From Candidatus Rokuibacteriota bacterium (lineage in GTDB: Bacteria > Methylomirabilota > Methylomirabilia > Rokubacteriales > CSP1-6), in contig QHSU01000061.1 in assembly GCA_003220535.1 (NCBI GenBank), positions 1 to 64,000 of the forward strand: DNA of 64,000 nucleotides, in the 5' to 3' direction. This document shows positions 7,920 through 16,058 of this stretch, in pieces. How positions within the stretch are numbered: the stretch's first letter is position 1; each line of letters begins with the position of its first letter. The position numbers and the translations under genes were made by a program. The notes beneath the pieces were generated by a model. It saw only the letters and a list, made by a program, of their open reading frames with translations, made no database searches and was not told the origin of the DNA.

Positions 7920-8176
7920 GTCACCACCACTTCAAAAACGAAACGGTGCCGCTAGACGGCTGCGCATACAAGCAAAGCTCTTTTGAGAACGTGACATTCG
8001 TCTACCAGGGAAAGGCGCCCTTCGAGATTGATGACGTCGAATATAAGCAGGGCACGATCCGCACGATGACAAGCAACGGCGCGCTAATTAACTATCACCA
8101 ACTACTTCACAAGCTCGCCGAGTGGAGCGGCTGCGGGATTGTCGTGCCGTCACCAGACTGGACACCACCTAGATGA
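7916..8176 (+). CDS. Small soluble protein coupled to the membrane protein
   Basis: 86 residues from GTG 7916. The sequence HHFKNETVPLDGCAYKQSSFENVTFVYQGKAPFEIDDVEY has the look of small proteins with short beta turns (phe-x-asn-x-thr / leu-asp-gly / phe-glu-asn steps, then a YxGxAPF segment) that I have seen as hypothetical proteins in many soil bacteria, but I know of no function. Low GC relative to its neighbours. The overlap with the two-helix membrane protein suggests a joint role. Confidence 0.55.
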   Translation: MSHHHFKNETVPLDGCAYKQSSFENVTFVYQGKAPFEIDDVEYKQGTIRTMTSNGALINYHQLLHKLAEWSGCGIVVPSPDWTPPR

Positions 8177-8545
8177 CCACGTCTCGGCAGTCCCTTCCCT
8201 CAGGCGCGCTTCACGCTAACCCGTTCATGTGCGCCCCACGCTCGCACCTCCACGCTGCCGGACTGGCCCACCCGCTGGACCCGCACGTGCGCGGTCTTGC
8301 CGACGGCCGTCGTGTACGGTCGGCCGATCACCCCTCGTTACCCTCTAATTCCGGAAGTACCCCGGGCGGGCTCGCCTAGTTGACCCGCTGGTTGGTCACG
8401 CTGTCCCGACAAGGCGCGCGATCCCGAGGTAACCGGTTAATTCTTCTAACTGCTGCCCGTCCGGCATCCGGATTGAAGGTTCGGTCTGACCGACAGTCGG
8501 CGCTCCCGGCATTCTTTCTCCAACATTTTCTGAGGAGGGACGATA
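8177..8545. other. 369-bp stretch without a convincing gene
   Basis: A rightward frame beginning at ATG 8173 is probably spurious. On the minus strand an open segment (8200-8337, bounded by stops, no start codon) reads like the C-terminus of a beta-rich protein (HVRVQRVGQSGSVEVRAW), so it may be a gene remnant. Nothing else seen. Confidence 0.4.
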
Positions 8546-8923
8546 GTGCCCAATGTAAATCTGAGTTTCCTCAACAGACGAAAGATCAGGCAGGTCTGCC
8601 GAGTCTGCCATGAGATTGCCGAGTTAAAGGCAGAACGCCTATGCGCCGAGTGCGCTTGGATCAAAGCGCAGATCCGCTTGCGCTTCCCCGATGCAGTCCG
8701 CGGGACGCTGGCGATTCCAGCAGAGCAGCAGTGTAAACGTTCTGGCTGCCTATGCGCCGCGTGCGGCGGGAGAACTCTTGATCTTCACCCGCGCTACCCA
8801 TCCGATCCTGCACGAGCGGACCGACGAGAAATCCATTTCCATCCTCGATGTCACGAGTTGTGGTTAGAGGCCGCTGGATTGAGCGCCCGCCCGGAACAAG
8901 GCATCGACATCGGTCAGGGGTAA
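8546..8923 (+). CDS. Cys-rich putative zinc-ribbon protein
   Basis: 125 residues from GTG 8546, which has a near-ideal AGGAGG at 8533-8538. Two CxxC knuckles (QVCRVCHE near residue 18 and RLCAEC near 34) are followed by a second cluster CKRSGCLCAACGG and then IHFHPRCHELWLEA, where H and C are placed as in small treble-clef/LIM-like folds. Likely binds one or two zinc ions; nucleic acid or protein binding is a guess. It lies alone in the accessory region. Confidence 0.65.
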   Translation: MPNVNLSFLNRRKIRQVCRVCHEIAELKAERLCAECAWIKAQIRLRFPDAVRGTLAIPAEQQCKRSGCLCAACGGRTLDLHPRYPSDPARADRREIHFHPRCHELWLEAAGLSARPEQGIDIGQG

Positions 8924-9116
8924 CACGGCCGTCACCTCAAAAGCGAGCAGGGGAGAACGCGACGAGCAGTAGAGCCTCCACCGGTTGCCATCCTTCGCGC
9001 TCCCTGCTCGCCTCACGCTCACTCACTGTTCCTCAGTGCCTCCCACGCCGCTCGTTGCGTCGCGTGCCACGGCGTTTGCTTCCAGGCGGTTGCCGTTCCG
9101 CACCCCTGAAGTTTCA

Positions 9117-9488
9117 CTACTTGATCCGTTCGTATTCTGCGCGGCCGGTATGGTAGGTGGGGTCCCCCGGCATCACCGTGAGCATGGTCTTGCCCTGGTC
9201 TTCGGAAAGACTCGCCGTCCCTGTCGTTCGCGACGAGCGATATCGCAGCTTGCCGTCTTGAAGATAGAACTTACCCTCGGTCGACGCGCCATCCGTGGTC
9301 AAAGCTCTGTAGCTTCCGTCCGCCGAGACGATCATCGTTGCGCGTTCCTGTCCCTGCTCCCTCGTGACCCAGCCCCGCCAACTCCCCGCGAGTTCCTTGA
9401 CGTCAACGATTTGCTTCTCTTCGGCGACTCCATCAAGCGGAGACAGTGAGAACACGGCAGCAAGAAATAGAGCAAGATACATCCTCAT
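9117..9488 (-). CDS. Secreted hypothetical protein
   Basis: 123 residues. ATG 9488 follows an AAGGAG-type ribosome site. Residues 1-22 (MRMYLALFLAAVFSLSPLDG) form a signal peptide with a likely cut after GVA. The mature part has alternating beta-type strands (LAGSWRGWVTRE, ATMIVSADGSYRAL, GKFYLQDGKLRYRSS), typical of small lipocalin/META-like periplasmic barrels. No family assigned. Confidence 0.65.
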   Translation of the reverse strand: MRMYLALFLAAVFSLSPLDGVAEEKQIVDVKELAGSWRGWVTREQGQERATMIVSADGSYRALTTDGASTEGKFYLQDGKLRYRSSRTTGTASLSEDQGKTMLTVMPGDPTYHTGRAEYERIK

Positions 9489-9588
9489 CGCTGATCTCCT
9501 TCGCTCGTACGGTGAAGGTCGAACGAGTCCATCAGACTTGTCTCCTCCACTGCGTACCCCTGTCTGCTGCAGAACTGGTCGAACATGG

Positions 9589-10173
9589 CTACTCGATCAC
9601 CTGGTCTGCCCGCAAGAGCAGCGAGTGGGGGATGGTGAGGCCCAGCGCCTTGGCGGTTTTGAGGTTGATGACGAGCTCGAACTTCGTGGGCTGCTCCATC
9701 GGGAGTTCGGCGGGCTTCGCACCCTTGAGGATTTTGTCTACGAAAGTGGCGGACCGACGATACATGTCAGGAAGGTTCACGCTATAGGCCATGAGTCCCC
9801 CAACTTCAACAGATTCCCTGAATGCATGCATCGCTGGCAACCGCTTCTTGGCCGCGAAGTCCACGATCGAGGTTTGGTATTGAAAGACGAGTGGGTCGTC
9901 CAGAGTCAAAAGCGCTTCGGGGCGCTCCTTGGTAATCGCGGCGAAGGCCCGCTCAAAATCATCTGGACCTCGTACCTCTCGGGATTGAAGCGTCACGCCC
10001 AGCGTCCGTGCGGTGACCTGCACCTCTTTCCAAATGATGACATTGCCCGGGTTGGCCGCGTTCCAGAGGACCGCTACGACGACTCGGTCGTCGACGATCG
10101 CACACGACATCATGCGCCCTGTGCGCGAATGGATGGCCGGTGGACGGTGGCCGCCGGGATACCACGTCGTCAT
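9589..10173 (-). pseudogene. Truncated ABC transporter substrate-binding protein (ABC_sub_bind family)
   Basis: Only the C-terminal half of a PF04392-type protein is present. Similarity starts abruptly at VVVAVLWNAANPGNVIIWKEVQ (near 10098) and runs to the normal family end (TKFELVINLKTAKALGLTIP). The first ~140 residues, including the signal peptide, are missing, and the ~44 residues preceding the homology look like out-of-frame noise. It sits head-to-tail with an intact paralogue (10329-11309), so it may be the remnant of a duplication. Confidence 0.7.
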
Positions 10174-10328
10174 CGCTGGCGGTCAGAACAGAAATTTTAG
10201 GGGCTATCCCGATATGGCTCACGCGGTGATCGTCGCTCCTGAGCCAATTCGGCGATTGCGTCTTCCACCACGTCCGGTCCGGAACCGAAGACCTCCGGGG
10301 ACGACGCCCTTGACTCCAAGGACAGTTC

Positions 10329-11309
10329 TCATGGATGGATGATCTCGTCAGCTCGGACAAGGACGGACTGAGAGACGGTCAGGCCAAGAGCCTTCGCGGT
10401 CTTTGCGTTGATGACGAGTTCGAAAGTCGACGGACGGTCGACTGGCATGTCCTCTGGCTTCGTGCCCTTCAAGACGCGATCGACGTAGCCCGCGAGACCA
10501 CGGAACATGCCGGTGATGCTGGGACCGTAAGACATGAGACCGCCGTCCTCAACGTAGTCCCTGAACTCGTAGATCGCGGGGAGTCGATATTTGGCCGCAA
10601 GATCGATCAGCACGCGACGATGCGAGTTGAAGATTGGGGACGGCAGCACTTGAATAGCACCGGCGCGTTCGCGCTGGGCCATTCTGTAGGCGTTCTCGTA
10701 CTCCGCGAGCGCGCCGACCTTCAGCGTACTGACCGTAAGACCGAGCCCGCGTGCCGCCGCTGCGGCCGGGCTCATATTGACCGGAGAATTCTCGACACGA
10801 GAGAGAAGCATGATCCGAGATAGGCCGGGTAGCGCTTCCTTCACGAGCTGCAGCTGCTTGGTGACCAGTTCCTCGAACTGGGACGCCAATCCCGTCATGT
10901 TTCCACCGGGTCGCGCGAAGCTCTTGACGAGGCCTGTGGAGACCGGATCGTTGAGGACGACGAAGAGGATCGGAATCGTACTGGTCGCGTCCTTCGCTGC
11001 ACGGATCCCCACTATGCCGGTCGCGACGATGACGTCGACCTTAATTCGGACGAGATCTTGGGCTAGCGCGGGAAGTCGCTCGGGGTAACCTCCCGCCCAC
11101 CGATACTCGATCATCACGGTCTGATTCTCTATCCAGCCCATGTCGCTCAGACCCTGACGGAACGCCGAAAGCAGCCGGCTGTCCACCGCCGCGTTGCCGG
11201 CGCCGAGAAGCCCGATCCGCGGCTTTCCGCTTGGCTGTGCGTCGGCGGGAGCCGGTGCCAAGGTGAGGACGACGAGAACTACCGCGACCACGATCCGCCG
11301 CATGGGCAC
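10329..11309 (-). CDS. ABC transporter substrate-binding protein (ABC_sub_bind/TrpX-like)
   Basis: 326 residues, full length. Signal peptide at 1-24 (VVAVVLVVLTLAPAPADA). The mature part has KPRIGLLGAGN, the GYPERLPALAQDLVR segment, PGGNMTGLASQ and the C-terminal TFELVINAKTAKALGLT, all hallmarks of the PF04392 family of periplasmic binding proteins. Relatives bind amino acids such as tryptophan or aromatic acids. No permease or ATPase gene is adjacent, which is common for orphan members in soil bacteria. Start ATG 11309 precedes the signal peptide. Confidence 0.85.
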   Translation of the reverse strand: MPMRRIVVAVVLVVLTLAPAPADAQPSGKPRIGLLGAGNAAVDSRLLSAFRQGLSDMGWIENQTVMIEYRWAGGYPERLPALAQDLVRIKVDVIVATGIVGIRAAKDATSTIPILFVVLNDPVSTGLVKSFARPGGNMTGLASQFEELVTKQLQLVKEALPGLSRIMLLSRVENSPVNMSPAAAAARGLGLTVSTLKVGALAEYENAYRMAQRERAGAIQVLPSPIFNSHRRVLIDLAAKYRLPAIYEFRDYVEDGGLMSYGPSITGMFRGLAGYVDRVLKGTKPEDMPVDRPSTFELVINAKTAKALGLTVSQSVLVRADEIIHP

Positions 11310-11578
11310 CTCGATTGGGATGGCTGGCGGGAGTCTAGCAGACGAGGGCCCACCTTGCGGCCAAAGCCACGCATAAAGCTTGGATCTCTGGAGCCTGGGT
11401 CGTTAGAGTTGGGCCATCAAGACGATTCGCAAATATTTGAGACGCGAATTTCTGTTGTGGCGATGGCGGCGCGTCTACCTACCACAGCGGGGCGACCTTG
11501 CAACGCCCCTAAACGCCCCTAATTGAGACTGGCGCAGACAAGGCGGCTCGTCTTTGCTAGGGAGGCGCGCCTCGGCCT

Positions 11579-11821
11579 GTGCGGCGGATTTTAATTATCA
11601 TTGCGCGTTGTGATCCGCTGATGTACGCAACGCTGAAGCAGAGTTTTGCCCGTCACGCCGACATTGACGTAATCCTTGACCGACGACATCGCGAACGACG
11701 TTGGCAGACTATGCCGATTGAAAGTGATCGCCGAGCACGAGAACGGCGGGTAGTGGACATCGACGCCCTCCTACGGCGGCTTGGGTGGGTGGTCGTGGAG
11801 CAGAGAACCGACCAGGCGTGA
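11579..11821 (+). CDS. Small charged protein with D/E-R-R repeats
   Basis: 80 residues from GTG 11579. The N-terminus RRILIIIARCDPLMYATLKQSFA resembles the first strand and helix of a receiver domain. It is followed by VILDRRHRERRWQ and ESDRRARERRVVDID, two copies of an arginine-rich D-R-R-x-x-E-R-R motif. Small hypothetical proteins of this make-up are frequent in some uncultured soil phyla. Function unknown; the basic repeats could contact nucleic acid. Confidence 0.55.
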   Translation: MRRILIIIARCDPLMYATLKQSFARHADIDVILDRRHRERRWQTMPIESDRRARERRVVDIDALLRRLGWVVVEQRTDQA

Positions 11822-11842
11822 GCTGGGCTCCGGTGCCGAGGG

Positions 11843-12074
11843 CTAGTTCAGCGACGCGGAGTGGAGCAGATCCAGCTCCGAATCTAGGGGCGTCACCCAC
11901 CGCTCGAAATACCACGCCGCACGGGCACGCCACCGTCACGAGGTAGCCATTCCAGGCTGACTCCGTGGCGTCGGCGGTCAGGGGGCCGTGGGGGTGGTGG
12001 CCGGTGTGAAACTCTGCAAGATCGGTGAAGAGTGTCATCTGGTCTAGCGTTTCCCCGCGTCTCGGAAACTTCAC
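11843..12074 (-). pseudogene. Small Cys-containing conserved protein broken by a one-base frameshift
   Basis: Reading from ATG 12074 (or 12038), the frame gives FHTGHHPHGPLTADATESAW, then NGYLVTVACPCGVVF, then turns to an unlikely tail. Removing one base at about 11906 restores the ending ERWVTPLDSELDLLHSASLN and a stop at 11843-11845, which is the ending expected for this small ACPCGVVFERWVTP-type family. The natural gene is therefore probably 64-76 residues with a CxC motif, either inactivated here or hit by a base-call error. Confidence 0.6.
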
Positions 12075-12330
12075 GGGCGACGTGTGCCGTCCAGCTTTCG
12101 GTGAATCAGCGAGACCACCCCAAGGATGTCTAGCGCGTCGGCAGAGCCTCCGGGACCATCAGATGGGGCCGCGCCCGGGGCCGCCCATTGGCCCCTGGGC
12201 AGGCTGTGGGGCGTCATGGGGCGTGAGGTGCTTCGACCTGCTACGTTCTGCACTCGGGCGCTCATCAACTTCCTGCAACTTCAAGCGTGTGGGCGTACCA
12301 TCGCGACACCGTCTCTCCGGGAGGATCGCC

Positions 12331-13125
12331 ATGGGCCAGGACCTGCTGGAAGTCGTCAAGGATGGCGTCGCCGTGCTCACGCTGAATCGCCCCGACCGGC
12401 TCAACGCCATGTCGGGTCCGATGCTGGACGCGATGCTCGAAGCGCTGCCTCGGCTCGCCGAGGATCCCGAGGTGGGCGTGGTCGTCCTCACCGGGGCGGG
12501 TCGCGGCTTCTGCGCCGGCGGCGACGTGAAGGCGATGGCCGAGGGGCGCGAGTTCGGCGGCACCTCCCTCGAGGAGAAGGCGCAGGCGCTCCGCTCGCGC
12601 ATGGAGACCTCGCGCTGGCTGCACGAGATGCCGAAGGTGACGATCGCGATGGTCCGCGGCGCCGCGGCGGGCGCCGGGCTCTCCCTGGCCCTCGCCTGCG
12701 ATCTGCGCATCGCGAGCGACACCGCACGGTTCGCGACGGCCTTCGCGCGCGTCGGCTACTCCGGGGACTTCGGCGGCAGCTGGTACCTCACCCAGCTCGT
12801 CGGCAGCGCCAAGGCGCGCGAGCTCTACTACACAGCCGACATCGTGGACGCGCAGCAGGCGCTGGCCCTCGGCATCGTCAACCGCGTCGTCCCCGACGCG
12901 CGGCTCGAAGAGGAGACGCTGGCGCTTGCCGGGCGGCTGGCCCGCGGGCCGCGCGTCGCGTACCGGTACATGAAGCGGAACTTCAACGCGGCCGAGAGTG
13001 GGGGCCTGAAAGACTGCCTCGACCTCGAGGCCTGGCACCACACGCGCTGCGGGATGACCGAGGACCACCGGGAAGCCGCCAAGGCCTTCGTCGACAAGCG
13101 CGAGCCGGTCTTCAAGGGGCGCTGA
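12331..13125 (+). CDS. Enoyl-CoA hydratase/isomerase family protein
   Basis: 264 residues, standard crotonase size. ATG 12331 lies behind GGGAGG. The oxyanion-hole segments are present: RGFCAGGDVKAM (first) and VRGAAAGAGLSLALACDLRIAS (second, with the family GAAAGAGxSLAL block). Residues FARVGYSGDFGGSWYLTQLVG are at the position of the catalytic glutamates, but both expected Glu are replaced (D in SGDFGG), so it may be a 2-(1,2-epoxy-phenylacetyl)-CoA isomerase-like (PaaG) member rather than a classical hydratase. The stop overlaps the TenA start (TGATG). Confidence 0.85.
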   Translation: MGQDLLEVVKDGVAVLTLNRPDRLNAMSGPMLDAMLEALPRLAEDPEVGVVVLTGAGRGFCAGGDVKAMAEGREFGGTSLEEKAQALRSRMETSRWLHEMPKVTIAMVRGAAAGAGLSLALACDLRIASDTARFATAFARVGYSGDFGGSWYLTQLVGSAKARELYYTADIVDAQQALALGIVNRVVPDARLEEETLALAGRLARGPRVAYRYMKRNFNAAESGGLKDCLDLEAWHHTRCGMTEDHREAAKAFVDKREPVFKGR

Positions 13126-13790
13126 TGGCGTTCACGGACGAGCTCTGGCGCACGATCGAGCCGATCTACGCGGCGATCCTGCGCCACCCGTTCCTGCGCG
13201 GGCTCACCGACGGCTCGCTCCCGCGCGAGAGCTTCAAGTTCTACGCCGTCCAGGACGCGCTCTATCTGCGCGAGTTCGCCCGGGCCCTGTCGCTCGCCGG
13301 GGCGCGCGCGCCCGAGGACGACTGGATCATCATGTTCAACGAGCACGCCGCCGGCGCGCTCAAGGTGGAGCGCGCCCTCCACGAGAGCTTCTTCCGCGAC
13401 TTCGGGCTCAGCCCGGCGGACGTCGCCGCGACGCCGCAGGCGCCGACGAACCTCGCCTACACGAGCTACCTCCTGGCGGTCGCCTACGGGTCGCCGTTCC
13501 ACGAGGCGATCGCGGCGCTGCTGCCGTGTTACTGGATCTACTGGGAGGTCGGCAAGGAGTTCGAGCGTACCGGCTCGGCCGATCCGCTCTACAAGCGCTG
13601 GATCGGCACCTACGCCTCCGAGGAGTTCGGCGCGGTCGTCCGGGCGGTGCTCGCCGCGACCAACCAGGTCGCGGAGCGCCTGACGCCGCCGGCGCGGGAC
13701 GCGATGCGGGCTCACTTCCTCACGACGAGTCGGTACGAGTGGCTTTTCTGGGACATGGGCTTGCGACGCGAGGCGTGGCCCCAGTGGTGA
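13125..13790 (+). CDS. tenA: TenA-family thiaminase II / aminopyrimidine aminohydrolase
   Basis: 221 residues. The all-alpha TenA fold is recognisable, with catalytic C135 (ALLPCYWIYWEVG) and E205 (SRYEWLFWDM) at the same numbers as in Bacillus subtilis TenA, plus the acidic D44 (AVQDALYL) that binds the aminopyrimidine. It hydrolyses aminomethyl-HMP, salvaging the pyrimidine of degraded thiamin. No thiamin genes are adjacent; it is coupled to an enoyl-CoA hydratase (1-base overlap) and followed 4 bases later by a TPR gene. Confidence 0.9.
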   Translation: MAFTDELWRTIEPIYAAILRHPFLRGLTDGSLPRESFKFYAVQDALYLREFARALSLAGARAPEDDWIIMFNEHAAGALKVERALHESFFRDFGLSPADVAATPQAPTNLAYTSYLLAVAYGSPFHEAIAALLPCYWIYWEVGKEFERTGSADPLYKRWIGTYASEEFGAVVRAVLAATNQVAERLTPPARDAMRAHFLTTSRYEWLFWDMGLRREAWPQW

Positions 13791-13794
13791 CGCG

Positions 13795-14280
13795 ATGAGC
13801 AACCCGGAGAGCTTCGAGCGCGCGACGACCCTGTGGCAGGAGGCCTACCGCTACCAGATGAAGGGGGAGCTCGACCGCGCGATCGAGCTCTACCAGCGCT
13901 CGATCGACGTGTGCCCGACGGCCGAAGCCCACACGTTTCTCGGGTGGGCCTACAGCTTCCAGGGGCACCTTCAGGAGGCGACGCAAGAGTGCCTGCGTGC
14001 CATCGAGGTCGATCCGGACTTCGGCAACCCGTACAACGACATCGGCTGCTACCTGATGCAGCAGGGGAAGCTCGAGGAGGCGGTCCCCTGGCTCGAGCGC
14101 GCCAAGCTGGCCAAGCGCTACGAGCCGCGCCAGTTCCCGCACATGAACCTCGCGCGGATCCACGTGCGGCACGGGCGATGGTGGGAGGCCCTGCGCGAGT
14201 TCGAGGAGGCGGTGCGCCTGGCGCCGGACGACGCAGAGCTCAAGCGCGCGCTCCACTCACTGCGCGGCCGGCTGAACTGA
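13795..14280 (+). CDS. Tetratricopeptide-repeat protein
   Basis: 161 residues with four consecutive 34-residue TPR units: WQEAYRYQMKGELDRAIELYQ, AHTFLGWAYSFQGHLQEATQ, PYNDIGCYLMQQGKLEEAVP and ARIHVRHGRWWEALREFEEA. No signal peptide, so probably a cytoplasmic scaffold. It ends the short operon with the enoyl-CoA hydratase and TenA genes (4-base gap). Confidence 0.85.
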   Translation: MSNPESFERATTLWQEAYRYQMKGELDRAIELYQRSIDVCPTAEAHTFLGWAYSFQGHLQEATQECLRAIEVDPDFGNPYNDIGCYLMQQGKLEEAVPWLERAKLAKRYEPRQFPHMNLARIHVRHGRWWEALREFEEAVRLAPDDAELKRALHSLRGRLN

Positions 14281-14347
14281 CGAAGGCCGTCAGCCCGCTG
14301 ACTCCCGTGTCGCGAAGCGGAACACTGAAGACGCGGCGGGTGCGCCG

Positions 14348-14362
14348 GTTTCCCGCGGAAAC
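14348..14362. promoter_or_regulatory. Inverted repeat upstream of the sigma-54-type promoter
   Basis: GTTTCC-CGC-GGAAAC, 6-bp arms, 16 bases before the -24 element. Possible activator or operator site. A TTTCC/GGAAA core is also seen upstream of the gene at 33522. Confidence 0.3.
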
Positions 14363-14377
14363 GTTCGACTCTTCGCC

Positions 14378-14394
14378 TGGCGACCCGGTTGCAT
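14378..14394 (+). promoter_or_regulatory. Candidate sigma-54 (-24/-12) promoter of the Pal-like lipoprotein
   Basis: TGGCGACCCGGTTGCAT: GG at 14379-14380, exactly 10 bases, GC at 14391-14392. TGGC and TTGCAT match the RpoN consensus closely. The predicted start of transcription is about 45 bases before ATG 14449. Confidence 0.55.
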
Positions 14395-14448
14395 CGGGTC
14401 GTCGCTGAGCCCGACCGCTAGAGGTCTGGGCATTGAGAGGAGGCGGCT

Positions 14449-15120
14449 ATGCGACAGGCGGTGAAGGTGGGGATCGTGCTACCGGCGGCGCTGCTCTTGT
14501 TCAGCGGTTGCGCCACCAAGAAGTGGGTGACCGAGTTCGTCGGCAAGAAGGAAGTCGAGATCGACCAGCGCGTCTCCGGGGTCGATAGGAAGCTGGCAGA
14601 TGAAACTCAGCGCGTCGACCAGCGGGTCGAAGGGGTGGACACCCGCCTGAAGACCGCGGAAGGCTCGCTCACCCAGACGAGCGAGACGGCCAAGGGCGCG
14701 CGAGAGCGGGCGGACAGCGCCTACACCAAGGCCGACGAGACGAACAGTCGGCTGACGCGGCTGTGGTCGAACCGCAACGCGCGGAACCTGGTGGAGACCT
14801 ACCAGGTCCAGTTCGCGTTCGACAAGTGGGACCTGAACGACAACGCGCAGACCACGCTCGTGACCATCGTCAAAGAGATGAAGGAGAACCCGAAGCTCAC
14901 GGTGGATCTCGAGGGGTACGCCGACCCTGTCGGCGGGTATCCCTACAACGTGGGGCTGAGCCAGCGTCGCGTCGAGTCGGTTCGTCGCTTCCTGGTCGAG
15001 AAGGGCATCGAGTTGCCGCGGATCCACCTGGTGGGGCTGGGCCCGATCATGGAGAAGGGCACGCCCAACCCGGAAAAGCGCCGGGTGACCGTGAAGCTGA
15101 TGGTCTCTAAGGAAGACTAG
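14449..15120 (+). CDS. OmpA-family peptidoglycan-associated lipoprotein
   Basis: 223 residues. The signal peptide ends in a lipobox LLLFSGC (C at about residue 24), so the protein is lipid-anchored. Residues 30-105 form a heptad coiled coil with repeated RVSGVDRKL / RVEGVDTRL / TAEGSLTQT units. The C-terminal OmpA domain (QVQFAFDKWDLNDNAQTTL to RRVTVKLMV) carries the peptidoglycan-binding residues of Pal (LEGYADPVGGYPYNVGLSQRR). It links outer membrane and cell wall. ATG 14449 follows GAGAGGAGG. Upstream is a sigma-54-type promoter, unusual for a Pal protein. Confidence 0.88.
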   Translation: MRQAVKVGIVLPAALLLFSGCATKKWVTEFVGKKEVEIDQRVSGVDRKLADETQRVDQRVEGVDTRLKTAEGSLTQTSETAKGARERADSAYTKADETNSRLTRLWSNRNARNLVETYQVQFAFDKWDLNDNAQTTLVTIVKEMKENPKLTVDLEGYADPVGGYPYNVGLSQRRVESVRRFLVEKGIELPRIHLVGLGPIMEKGTPNPEKRRVTVKLMVSKED

Positions 15121-15175
15121 TCGCCGCCATCGATCTTCGGGGGCGCGTCCGGGTCATCGGGCGCGCTCCCGGGGG

Positions 15176-16051
15176 TCAGCCACGCCGGACGAAGGCCGCG
15201 AGCGCCCGGCCGATCTCCTCGGGTGAGTCCTCCTGTACGAAGTGCGTGCCCCTGACCGTGACCTCTTCCTGGCTCGGCCACGTTCGGCAAAACTCCCGCT
15301 GAGGGCCGACGAGAATCGACCCTGGATCCGCGTTGACGAAGAGCTTCGGCAGCGGGCTCTTCGCGAGCCAGTCCCCGTAGACTCGGACGACCTCGACGAC
15401 GTCGGCCGGCTCGCCGTCGATCGGAATCTCGCGTGGCCAGGTGAGGGTCGGTCGCCGAGACTCGCCAGCCTCACGGTACGGCGCTCGATAGCGCTCCATC
15501 GCCTCGGTCGAGAGGCCTCGGATGACGCTCGCCGGGAGGATCCGTTCCACGAAGACGTTCTTCTGGAGGACCATGTCTTCGCCGCCCGGTGAGCGCATCG
15601 CCTGGAAGATCTTGCGCGCCGCCTCTGGCCATTCCTGCCACGACACCGGTCGGACGATCGCCTCCATATAGGCCACGCCCTTGAGGCGGTCAGGGTGGCG
15701 CCTTGCCCAATGGAAGCCGAGCGCCGAGCCCCAGTCGTGAACGACGAGCACCACGTTCCGGACGAGTCCGAGGGCGTCGAACCAGGCGTCGAGGTACCGG
15801 GCATGGTCGATGAACCGATAGCGACCGGCCGGCGACCGGCCCGAGTCGCCCATGCCGACGAGATCGGGCGCCAGACAGCGGCCCAGCCCGGCGACGTGGG
15901 CGATGACGTTGCGCCAGAGGTACGACGACGTCGGATTGCCATGGAGGAAGACGATCGGGTTCCCTGTGCCCGTATCGACGTAGGCCATCTCGGTGTCGAG
16001 GATCCTCAGGCGCTTCCGGGGATGCGGGTCGGCGGCCGAAAGGTGCGTCAT
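15176..16051 (-). CDS. dhaA: Haloalkane dehalogenase (DhaA/subfamily II type)
   Basis: 291 residues, alpha/beta hydrolase. All DhaA catalytic positions are visible: nucleophile D106 with halide-binding W107 (VVHDWGSALGF), halide-binding N39 (FLHGNPTSSYLWRN), acid E130 (AYMEAIVRP) and base H270 (RGTHFVQEDSP), nearly the numbering of Rhodococcus DhaA. It replaces halogen on short haloalkanes by hydroxyl. No linked haloacid or alcohol genes. Start ATG 16051 has a TACAAT hexamer 7 bases ahead and no ribosome site, so the mRNA is probably leaderless. Confidence 0.9.
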   Translation of the reverse strand: MTHLSAADPHPRKRLRILDTEMAYVDTGTGNPIVFLHGNPTSSYLWRNVIAHVAGLGRCLAPDLVGMGDSGRSPAGRYRFIDHARYLDAWFDALGLVRNVVLVVHDWGSALGFHWARRHPDRLKGVAYMEAIVRPVSWQEWPEAARKIFQAMRSPGGEDMVLQKNVFVERILPASVIRGLSTEAMERYRAPYREAGESRRPTLTWPREIPIDGEPADVVEVVRVYGDWLAKSPLPKLFVNADPGSILVGPQREFCRTWPSQEEVTVRGTHFVQEDSPEEIGRALAAFVRRG

Positions 16052-16058
16052 GAGCCCG

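Noticed and set aside
8173..8379. Small rightward gene overlapping the 86-residue protein
   Set aside because: Composition is random-like (Pro/Ser/His-rich) and there is no ribosome site beyond the chance overlap.
12071..12268. 65-codon minus-strand frame
   Set aside because: No recognisable features, no ribosome site, Pro/Gly-rich composition typical of noncoding high-GC frames.
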